From Chromera velia (Eukaryota; Sar; Chromeraceae): DNA of 11,433 nt. The translations under genes were made by a program, and so were the position numbers. Shown piece after piece: positions 1 to 7,184 of the stretch; position 1 is the stretch's first letter; every line of letters begins with the position of its first letter. The stretch is from contig JAHBMJ010003296.1 of the NCBI GenBank assembly GCA_018398765.1, positions 1 through 11,433 on the forward strand. The letters run 5' to 3'. A model generated the notes under the pieces. The model did not search any database. It worked only from the letters and a program-made list of their open reading frames with translations, and was not told where the DNA came from.

Positions 1-30
1 GAGGAGGGAGGGGTAAGGCGGGTCCGGGGG

Positions 31-98
31 CGGAGATGGCGGAGACTGCGGAGACTGCGGAGACGATGGAGACGGCGGAGACGGAAGAGACGGCGGGA
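31..98 (+). repeat. 9-bp coding minisatellite (GCGGAGACN type)
   Basis: Degenerate tandem copies of a 9-bp unit (cggagactg, cggagacgg, aagagacgg). Because 9 is a multiple of three it keeps the frame, and read from the ATG at 36 it encodes a repeated Ala-Glu-Thr tripeptide with Met-Glu-Thr and Glu-Glu-Thr variants. Copy number is likely to vary between alleles. It lies at the start of the putative first exon. Confidence 0.75.
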
Positions 99-2481
99 GG
101 GTGCCAGGGGGAGTCAGGCACTAAAGGGGGAGGGGGGGGCTCAAAAAAAAGTTTTTCTCAGGAGGTGCGTGATAGCTTCGGAATATGTTACGGATGGGTA
201 GTTCTACCTTACTTTTCATTTTTTCTTTTTGAACAACACTTGTATTGCTTATTGTTATTACAATTAGCGGTGCCGACAGCTCTCCAACAATATCAAACCG
301 GCCGGTTCTATATTGTTGGGGGGGGGTTAAAATTTCATTTTTTTATAATTAAGGTGAGGGGTCGTTCGGTTTCGTTATTAAAAGCGATGTTTTATATTTG
401 GACTTTTGGAAATTTTGATTTTTTGACCCCCCCCAACAATATCAAACCGGCTGGTTTGGTATTGTTGGGGGGCCGTCGGCGCCGCTCCAATAATATCTTC
501 ACTCAAATTCTTGATATCACAGAAGCAGAATGCATATATTACATATACACGCAGTAATCTGATTATACGTTTCAGTTCTCTGTCTTTTCTGAACTGTTGT
601 CTATGCAGGATATAAGATTTAGAAGCGTGCAAAAGTTCCCTGAGATGCTACCTCTGCGCGGCCACTATGGGTGAGCATATGATTAGTGAGTCTCTAAAAA
701 GAATATTGCCGTTCTGGCTCTATTGACACAAGTTGATTCCCTCATGCCCTTTTGTTTTTCTCTATATTTTCCAGTTGGAGCGCACAGCTTCTTTTCTTTC
801 CCTTTCCCTTCTATCTTTATTATTTTTTCCCCCTTCTTTCCTTAATTATTATTTTCGTGCCTTTTCTAATGCCTTCCTCTTTTTCTTCCCTCCTTCTTTT
901 CTTTCTTCCCCCCCCCCCCCCCCCCTCTCTCTCTCTCTCTTTCTCTTTCCCTCTCTCTCTCTTTCTCTCTTTGTGACTTTCTTTCTTCCTTCCTTCTTCA
1001 ATCCCTTCTTCCTTTCTTTCCTTGTCGGAGTCCCTTCTTTCCATCTTTCTTTCCTCCCTTTATGATTGCATCGTTCCGCCCTCCTACTTTCCTTCTTTCT
1101 TTCGTTCAAAATTTTTCAAGCTTTCTGTGTCTGTTTCCTTCCTGTCTTTCATCCTTCCTTTCGTCTGTCGTTTCTCCCGTCCTTCCTCTATTCGTTTCTT
1201 TCCTTCCTTCCTTTTTTCCTTCCTTCGTTCCTTCCTTCCTTCCTTTCTTCCTATAGTTGCACAAGTATACTGTACTACACTGTACTACACTGTACTACTA
1301 CACTGTACTACACTGTACTGTACTGTACTACTGTACTATGATATCTACACTGTACTGTACTACTGTACTAGACCTTAAAAAACAATTTCTTCTATTTCTA
1401 GCATCCTAGGGGGTCTCTTAACCTACGTTAATGCTTTATGAACGTGTGCTAAGTTATGATATAGTGATCATCAATTACAGTGACTTAGAAAGGAGCCTCT
1501 CTGAACTCCAGTCCGATGCTCTTCAGGTATTCAACCGCTATCTTTCCATCTAGCTCATCATCAAATGCCCCGGCCGTGGTTGAGAGGCTTCACTTAAAGC
1601 CATCTTTTTCTCTAATTTATGTTTACTATGAAAACATAATGAACACTCACTAAAACACTAGTAAAAAGTTACTAAAAACATAAGGAAAAGTAGGCTTTAA
1701 GTTACAATAAATTAAGTAGCCTAAAACTTAGCTTAAAAGCTTATAAAAAGGTAGTGGGACGAGTGGCGGGCGGCCCGCCCAATTTAGTGAAGCAGGGCGG
1801 GGCGGGCCACTCGAACTGTACTGTATTGTACTGTACTAGTTTTGCCTCTACACTGTACTGTACTAGTGCAACTATGTTTCTTCTTTCTTTCCTTCCTTCC
1901 TTCCTTCCTTCCTTCTTCTTTCTTTCATTGCCTTGTCTCTCCTTTTGCTTCTTTCTTCCTTTTCCTATTGCTTTCTTCTTTCCTTGAAGTTCCTTCTTTT
2001 TTCATTTGCTTCTGTCCTTTATCCCTGCCTGCCGTTCTTCCTTCCTTCCTTCCTTCCTCCCTTCCTTCCTTCCTTCCTTCCTTCCTTCCTCTCTTTCTTC
2101 CTTCTTTTTTCTTGTTTTCTTAATTCCTTTCTTCTTTCCTTCCTTTCGTCCTGCCTTCCGTATTTATTAATTGGCCTTCCTTCTTTCTTCGTCTAAGACT
2201 CCTTACTTTCCTTTTTTCCTTCCTTGCTTCCTTTCTTCCTTCCTTTTTCTTTTTCTCACTTATTTGCCTTCTTCCTTCCTGCGTTTCCGTTGTCTTCCTG
2301 TTTTGCTTACTTGTTTTGTTTTCTTCTCTCACCCAATGGATGTTATTTATGCATTCAAAGCAGAGGCACTCTGAGTTTCTGTGATTTGTCCTACAAGAAG
2401 TTAGTGTCTCAGAATATCATTCTTTGGGCGATGGTAGAAGAAGTACAGAAACGACTCTTCAATCAGAATCAATCTGAATAA
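36..2481 (+). CDS. Putative three-exon gene, small protein of unknown function
   Basis: I infer exons 36-164, 609-670 and 2364-2481. Exon 1 starts at ATG 36 (G at -3, G at +4; the frame is also open back to base 1, so the true start may lie further left), encodes an Ala/Glu/Thr-rich then Gly-rich segment, and ends phase 0 at GAG|GTGCGT. Exon 2 follows a pyrimidine-rich stretch ending ATGCAG, is open only in the phase-0 frame (other frames hit TAA or TAG), contains KFPEMLPLRGHY, and ends at ATGG|GTGAGC. Exon 3 follows AAAGCAG, restores the codon (GG|A), and runs 38 codons to TAA 2479-2481, with a helical-looking segment IILWAMVEEVQKRLF. Total is about 102 aa, with no signal peptide or membrane segment. 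I recognise no family. Agreement of phase at both introns is the main support; there is no transcript evidence, and the exon 3 acceptor sits about 30 bases after its pyrimidine run. Both introns are filled with repeats. Confidence 0.38.
284..319. repeat. 36-bp near-perfect palindrome (left arm)
   Basis: Two 18-bp half-sites meet at CCGG|CCGG, and 16 of 18 pairs match. It begins CCAACAATAT and ends ATATTGTTGG, and is directly followed by a run of G. It would extrude as a loopless hairpin or cruciform. Confidence 0.85.
429..472. repeat. 44-bp near-perfect palindrome (right arm)
   Basis: The 22-bp arms run from CCCCCCAACAATA to TATTGTTGGGGGG. Only two pairs mismatch (442/459 and 449/452), and both are G-T. 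It is the inverted copy of the palindrome at 284-319. A further half-site, CTCCAATAATATC, sits at 485-497. Confidence 0.85.
609..670 (+). CDS. Candidate internal exon (exon 2)
   Basis: This is a 62-nt segment between a strong acceptor (pyrimidines then CAG at 606-608) and a strong donor (GG|GTGAGC at 671). Only one frame is open; it encodes 20 residues ending RGHY plus two bases. The phase matches the end of exon 1 and the start of the exon 3 candidate. The product is unrecognised. Confidence 0.4.
779..1250 (+). repeat. Long polypyrimidine tract (TTCC, TTTC, CT and C runs)
   Basis: Almost uninterrupted C/T on the + strand, including C18 at 908-925, (CT)n with TTTC interruptions to about 973, and TTCC/TTTC-type repeats up to 1250. 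It is low-complexity, with no protein-like composition on either strand. Confidence 0.9.
1266..1372. repeat. CTGTAC / ACTGTACTAC tandem array, left
   Basis: Tandem and near-tandem copies of TGTACTACAC (10 bp), with shorter TGTAC steps of 5 bp. Every unit contains the palindrome GTAC, so both strands carry the same core. The run is broken once by ATGATATCTAC. Confidence 0.85.
1375..1755. other. AT-rich interior with no gene seen
   Basis: This is unique-looking sequence inside the inverted-repeat element. No open frame of useful length exists on either strand. It has a small inverted motif (TAGGCT at about 1691 against AGCCTA at about 1718) and an A-rich right half. I see no RNA gene. Confidence 0.4.
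1760..1813. repeat. GC-rich inverted repeat
   Basis: CGAGTGG (1760-1766) pairs perfectly with CCACTCG (1807-1813), and CCCGCCC (1774-1780) pairs with GGGCGGG (1800-1806), around an AATTTAGTGAAGCA-type loop. GGGCGGCCCGCCC in the left half is itself self-complementary. It is a sharp GC island in an AT-rich interior. G/C-only ends of this kind occur in some hAT-type elements, but that link is only a guess. Confidence 0.6.
1815..1866. repeat. CTGTAC array, right
   Basis: Repeated CTGTAC units, with one TTGTAC variant and a TAGTTTTGCCTCTACA interruption, sit directly inside the right terminal inverted repeat. It mirrors the left array. Confidence 0.75.
1877..2330 (+). repeat. Second polypyrimidine tract with (TTCC)n
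   Basis: C/T-rich throughout, with clean TTCC runs at about 1888-1913 and 2036-2090. It continues the tract interrupted by the inverted-repeat element. It ends about 30 bases before the proposed exon 3 acceptor. Confidence 0.9.
2364..2481 (+). CDS. Candidate terminal exon (exon 3) with TAA stop
   Basis: It starts after AAAGCAG at 2357-2363. One base completes the codon left by exon 2, then 38 codons lead to TAA. The peptide (GTLSFCDLSYKK, then a mixed hydrophobic/charged stretch and FNQNQSE) looks protein-like, in contrast to the pyrimidine-derived frame upstream. AT-rich sequence follows and would be the 3' untranslated part. No family is recognised. Confidence 0.38.
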
Positions 2482-3138
2482 CAAATGGAACAAAACGGCT
2501 TAAACATTGGCCTTTTTAAGGTTTTCTCTTAAAATAATATTTAATTGTGCATGTGTTTAAAAAAACTGAACGATTGCCCCTTTTAGACCAATGCCATCAC
2601 CCAGCGCGTACCGCACATGGCATGCACGCGCGAAATTCTTGTTCCAGGCCTACGGAGGCTAACCCGTTTGACCGCTCGTGATGCATTACGCTGGCACCTT
2701 CCCCCCTGAAGAGGTGTTGTTCCCGCTATTGCCGGCTTGGGGACCGTGCATAGGAAAGCGTACATCGATAAGAGCATCCTTCAGGGTTTATGTCAAATAT
2801 CCGGTCATGCCGCATGGTAGGCTTTGCTCCATTTGAGCCCAATGGGAACTGAGACCTTTCGTTTGTATGGGTTGACGTGTGAACGCTCAGCTTGTGCACA
2901 CGGCTTTCTTCGATCCAATTCTCTCTGTCTCTCTCTCTTGTCACAATGAGCTCACGTTCGCTGTATGTGTAGTTCCGGGTTGAGTAGCTCTCCCGTGTTT
3001 TTAGTTGTTTCTACAAGTTTTGAGTATCTTGTGGAACAGACGTCAGTTGATGGTGTTACCGTGGTAGCGCCTTGGAGGGAACAACCCACCATACCGCTTG
3101 GTTGCCGTCCACTTCCCTGGAGCTCATGAAGAAAGCAG
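2482..3138. other. Unassigned region with ambiguous short open stretches
   Basis: No confident gene. A good acceptor, TTGCCCCTTTTAG, ends at 2586. The + strand has a 51-codon ATG frame at 2681-2836 (contains FPPEEVLFPLLPAWG), and other + frames near 3005-3127 and 3051-3138 are open for short distances. A second acceptor-like run, TCTCCCGTGTTTTTAG, ends at 3004. Minus frames at 2583-2777, 2726-2944 and 2952-3185 are also open but match nothing I know. Exons of a second + strand gene could be here, but frames and splice sites do not settle on one model. Confidence 0.3.
3068..3138 (+). CDS. Candidate exon end upstream of the satellite intron
   Basis: The sequence ending AAAGCAG|GTGAGA gives a near-consensus donor at 3138/3139. 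The frame open from 3068 (just after TAG 3065-3067) leaves two bases that join in frame to the open segment at 7627-7705. An alternative frame, open from about 3052, would instead stop two codons after the junction. The upstream exon boundary is not defined, so this is a weak call. Confidence 0.22.
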
Positions 3139-3512
3139 GTGAGAAGTGTACAGGGTGGTTCCTTCGTTTCCATCAGACCCCGCACACCTGTTTCCGTCAG
3201 ACGTCCTACAGAATCCCTCCCCTATTTCCATCAGACCTTCTATAGAATCTCTCCCCTGTTTTTGCCATATTTCCGTCAGACTCCCCCTGTTTCCGTCAGA
3301 TCTCGCCTATTTTCGTCAGACCTCTTGTGTTTCCGTCAGACGTCTCACAGAATCCTTCTTCTCAAGCTATTTCTCTCAGACCCCTCCTCTTTCCATCAAA
3401 CCTCCTACAGAATCCCTCCCCTGTTTCCGTCAGACCACCGATACAATCCCTCTCTTTGTAGACTTTGTTCCGTTAGACCCCTCGCAGAATCCCTCCCCTA
3501 TTTCCATCAGAT

Positions 3513-4649
3513 CTCCTATAGAATCCCCCCCCTGTTTCTATCAGACCCCACACAGAATCTCTTCCCTATCTCCATCCACCTCATTCCACCTCTCAGATGT
3601 CTCCCCTGTTTCCTTCAGACCTCCTACAGAATCCTTCCTTTGTTTCCATCAGAGATCCCTATTTCCGTCAGACCCCATACAGAATCTCTTCCCTGTCTCC
3701 ATCCACCTCTCGGATGTCTCCCCTGTTTCTGTCAGACCTTCCACAGAATCCCTCCCCTCTTTCTGTCAGACCCCCCATAGAAACCTTCTTCTCAGGCTGT
3801 TTCTGTCAGACCCCTCCTCTTTCCGTCAGACCTCCTACGGAATGCCTCCCCTGTTTTTGTCCACTTTTCAGATGTCTGCTCTGTTTCCATCAGACCTCCT
3901 ACAAAATCTTTCCCCGGTTTCCGTCCACATCTCCGCAGATGTCTCCCCTATTTCCGTCAGACCTCCCCTGTTTCCGTCAGACCCCCCACAGAATCCCACC
4001 CCTGTTTCCATCAGACTCCCCACAGAATCTCTCTCCTGTTTCCATCCACCTCTCAGATATCTCCCCTGTTTCCGTCAGACCTCCTATAGAATCCCCCCCC
4101 TGTTTCTATCAGACCCCATACAGAATCTCTTCCCTATCTCTATCCACCTCATTCCACCTCTCAGATGTCTCCCCTGTTTCCTTCAGACCTCCTACAGAAT
4201 CCCTCCTTTGTTTCCATCAGAGATCCCCTGTTTCCGTCAGACCCTACACAGAATTTCTCCCCTGTCTCCATCCACCTCTCGGATGTCTCCCCTGTTTTTG
4301 TCAGACCTCCTACAGAATCCCTCCCCTCTTTCCGTCAGACCCCCCACAGAAACCTTCTTCTCAGGCTGTTTCTGTCAGACCCCTCCTCTTTCCGTCAGAC
4401 CTCCTACGGAATGCCTCCCCTGTTTTTGTCCACTTCTCAGATGTCTGCTCTATTTCCATCAGACCTCCTACAAAATTTTTCCCCGGTTTCCGTCCACATC
4501 TCCGCAGATGTCTCCCCTATTTCCGTCAGACCTCCCCTGTTTCCGTCAGACTCCCCACAGAATCCCACCCTTGTTTCCATCAGACCCCCTACAGAATCTC
4601 TCTCCTGTTTCCATCTACCTCTCAGATATCTCCCCTGTTTCCGTCAGAC
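3513..4649 (+). repeat. Higher-order repeat, two ~568-bp copies
   Basis: Landmarks recur at an offset of 568-569: CTCCTATAG at 3513 and 4081, TCAGATGT at 3593 and 4161, CCTCCTACGG at 3831 and 4400. The copies run about 3513-4080 and 4081-4649 and differ by scattered substitutions and single-base indels, which indicates a segmental duplication inside the array. Confidence 0.8.
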
Positions 4650-5225
4650 CCCCTATAGAATCCCCCCCCTGTTTCCGTCAAACCCCTTACAGAATTCCTC
4701 CTCTGTTTCTATCAGACAATCCTTGTTTCCATCAGATCTCCTACGGAATCCCTCCTTTGTTTTTATAGACCTCCCCTGTTCCCGTACACCTCTCAGATGT
4801 GTCCCCTGTTTCCATCAGACATCCTACAGAATCTTTCCTTGGTTTCCGTCCACATCTTTGCAAATGTCTCCCCTGTTTCCGTCAGACCTCCTACAGAATC
4901 CCACCCCTGTTTCCATCAGACCCCCCACAGAATCTCTCTCCTCTTTCTATCCGCCTCTTAGATGTCTCCCCTGTTTCCGTCAGACCCCCTATAGAATCCC
5001 CCCCCTATTTCCGTCAAACCCCTCACAGAACTCCTCCTCTGTTTCTGTCAGACAATCCCTGTTTCCATCAGATCTCTTACAGAATCCCTCCTTTATTTCC
5101 GTAGACCTCCCCTGTTCCCGTACACGTCTCAGATATATCCCCTGTTTCCATCAGACATCCTACAGAATCTTTCCTCGGTTTCTGTCTACATCTTTGCAGA
5201 TGTCTCCCTTGTTTCCGTCAGACCT
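4650..5225 (+). repeat. Higher-order repeat, ~336-bp period
   Basis: CTATAG recurs at 4653 and 4989 and CAGACAAT at 4713 and 5049, both an offset of 336. The second copy is incomplete and diverges near 5225. Confidence 0.7.
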
Positions 5226-6440
5226 CCCACAGAATCCTTCCTCTGTTTCCGCCAGACCCCCTACAGAATCCCTCCCACGTTTCCGTCAGATCTCCTGCAG
5301 AATCCTCTCCCTGTTTCCATCAAACCTCTCACAGACTCCGGGCCCTCCCCTGTTTCCATCCACCTCTCAGATGTCTCTCCCGTTTCCATCAGACCCCCAC
5401 AGAATCCCTCCCCTGTTTCTGTCTACCTCTCAGATGTCTCCTTTGTTTCCATCACACTTCCTACAGAAACCCTCCACTCTTTCCGTCAGAGTCCCCACAG
5501 AATCTCTCCCCTGTTTGTGGTAGACCCCCTACAGAATTTCTCTTGTATTTCTGTCCACTTCTCAGATGTCTCCCCTGTTTCCCTCCACCTCTCAGATGTC
5601 TCCCCCGTTTCTGTCAGACCCCCCCTATTTCCGGCAGACCCCCTCTGTTTCTATCAGACCTCCCATGTTTCCGTCAGACCTTCCCTGTTTTCGTCAGACC
5701 TCCCCTGTTTCCGTCAGACACCCCACAGAATCCCTCCCCTGTTTCCGTTAGACCCCCTACAGAATCCCTCCCCTGTTTCCGGTAGACCACCTGCAGAATC
5801 CCTCTTCTGTTTCCACCAGAGCTCCCTTGGAACCGTCAGACCCCTCCTATTTCCATCAGATGCCCCATAGAATCCCTCTTCTGTTTCTGTCTACCCCTCA
5901 GATGTGTCCACTGTTTCCGCCAGAACTCCAACAAAATCCCCCCCCCTGTTTCCGTCAGACCCCCCACAGAATCCCTCCCATTTCCATCAAACCCCCCACA
6001 GAATCTCTCCCGTTTCCGTCAAACCTCTCACAGAATTCCTCCTCTGTTTCTGTAAGACAATCCCTGTTTCCATCAGATCTCCTACAGAATCCCTCCCTTG
6101 TTTGCATAGACCTCCCCTATTCCCGTACACCTCTCAGATGTATCCCCTGTTTCCATCAGACATCCTACAGAATCTTTCCTCGGTTTCCATCCACATCTTT
6201 GCAGATGTCTCCCCTGTTTCCGTCAGACCTCCCACAGAATCCTTCCTCTGTTTCCGCCAGACCGCCGATAGAATCCCTCTCTTGTTTCTGCCAGACCCCC
6301 TACAGGATCCCTCCCACGTTTCCGTCAGATCTCCTGCAGAATCCCCCCCCTGTTTCCATCAAACCTCTCACAGACTCCGGGCCCTCCCCTGTTTCCATCC
6401 ACCTCTCAGATGTCTCCCCCATTTCCGTCAGACCCGCCAC
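5035..6440 (+). repeat. Pair of ~370-400-bp segments repeated about 1 kb apart
   Basis: The segment 5035-5405 recurs at about 6038-6440. AGACAAT is offset by 1,005, while the rare motif CAGACTCCGGGCCCTC (5332 and 6371) is offset by 1,039. The 34-bp difference corresponds to one extra unit (about 6264-6298) in the second copy, a direct trace of unit-length gain or loss. Confidence 0.75.
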
Positions 6441-6509
6441 AGAATCCCCCCTCTGTTTCTGTTACACCTCTCACAGAATCTCTCCCCTGTTTCCGTCAGA
6501 CTCCCTCCG

Positions 6510-7184
6510 TTTCTGTTAGACTCCCCTTGTTTCCACCCATCACAAAATTCATTGCCAGTATATATCAGACCCCCCAGAGGTTTCATCCCCTCTTTCCGTC
6601 AGACTCTTCACAGACTTTCTGTTAGATATCCTGCAGAATCTCTCCCCTCTTTTCACAAGATCTCCTGCATGTCCCCTCTGTTTCTGTCAGACCTCTCACA
6701 CAATCCCTTCCCTGTTTCCGTCAGGCCCCCTCCGTTTCTGTTAGACTCCTCTTATTTCCACCTATCACAAAATTTGTTGCCTGTGTATATCAGACCCCCC
6801 AGAGGTTTTATCCCCTCTTTCCGTCAGACTCTCCACAGACTTTCTGTCAGATATCCTGCAGAATCTCTCCCCTCTTTTCATCAGATCTCCTGCATGTCCC
6901 CTCTGTTTCTGTCAGACCTCTCATACAATTCCTCCCTTGTTTCCGTCAGGCCCCCTCCGTTTCTGTTAGACTCCCTTTATTTCCACCTATCACAAAATTC
7001 GTTGCCTGTGTATATCAGACCCCCCAGAGGTTTTATCCCGTCTTTCCGTCAGACTCTCCACAGACTTTCTATCAGATATTTTGCAGAATCCCTCCCCTCT
7101 TTTTCCATCAGATCTCCTGTATGTCCCCTCTGTTTCCGTTAAACCCCCCCTATTTCCGTTAGACTCCCCTTATTTCCGTCAGAT
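6510..7184 (+). repeat. 225-bp higher-order repeat, three tandem copies
   Basis: TTTCTGTTAGACTCC starts at 6510, 6735 and 6960, an exact 225-bp spacing. Each copy contains ATCACAAAATT, TATATCAGACCCCCCAGAGG and CCTGCATGTCCCCTC or a one-base variant. 225 is 75 codons, so the open frame through this block repeats as a 75-residue motif (VYIRPPRGFIP). The third copy fades after about 7135, and a partial fourth copy is visible at about 7310-7400. Confidence 0.85.

Larger units (their letters stand above)
266..486. mobile_element. MITE-like inverted-repeat element with palindromic arms
   Basis: The left arm (about 266-345) and the right arm (about 408-486) are inverted copies of each other. Both start with AGCGGyGCCGACrGC, continue through CCAACAATAyCAAACC, and end in a G run followed by T/A-rich sequence. 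Each arm also contains its own long palindrome. The spacer (about 346-407) is AT-rich and has no coding content. A non-autonomous DNA transposon would fit. I could not find a convincing target-site duplication, only CAAT-like bases on both sides, so the ends are approximate. Confidence 0.6.
165..608 (+). other. Candidate intron 1 of the first gene
   Basis: It begins GTGCGT after GAG and ends with a pyrimidine-rich run (ttctctgtcttttctg) followed by ATGCAG. The 444-bp segment contains the palindromic inverted-repeat element at 266-486. The overlapping open frame that reads through from 36 to 557 crosses this element and is not credible as protein. Confidence 0.4.
1253..1875. mobile_element. 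Element with terminal inverted repeats and CTGTAC subterminal arrays
   Basis: The left end ATAGTTGCACAAGT (1253-1266) and the right end (1862-1875) are inverted copies matching at 13 of 14 positions. Just inside each end is an array of CTGTAC/ACTGTACTAC repeats. The interior (about 1375-1755) is AT-rich and noncoding, followed by a GC-rich inverted repeat. The element interrupts a TTCC/TTTC tract that resumes on its far side, as expected for an insertion into a microsatellite. Any target-site duplication (possibly TTTCTTC) cannot be told from the microsatellite itself. No transposase is present, so it would be non-autonomous. Confidence 0.55.
671..2363 (+). other. Candidate intron 2, filled with pyrimidine microsatellites and a transposon-like element
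   Basis: It runs from GTGAGC to AAAGCAG. Apart from about 110 bp at its start it is C/T-rich on the sense strand, except for the element at 1253-1875. The many short open frames here (Ser/Phe/Leu/Pro-only peptides) are translations of CT repeats and are not genes. Confidence 0.35.

Noticed and set aside
36-557. 173-codon read-through open frame from ATG 36
   Set aside because: Beyond about 164 it crosses the palindromic inverted-repeat element and AT-rich sequence. The frames through the two inverted arms give mirrored peptides (QQYQT, DIVGGG), showing they derive from the repeat.
733-2332. Many short open frames on both strands (Ser/Phe/Leu-rich on +, Lys/Glu/Arg-rich on -)
   Set aside because: Direct translations of CT and TTCC microsatellites.
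2583-3185. Three minus-strand open frames (2583-2777, 2726-2944, 2952-3185)
   Set aside because: No recognisable domain, mutually overlapping or unconnected, and competing + strand frames of similar quality.
3146-4768. 540-codon + strand open frame, and similar ones at 4165-5523 and 5904-7142
   Set aside because: They are readings of a stop-free 34-bp satellite in overlapping frames. The same peptides recur in all three frames, the composition is Ser/Pro/Phe/Leu only, and the longest openings follow repeat boundaries, not gene signals.
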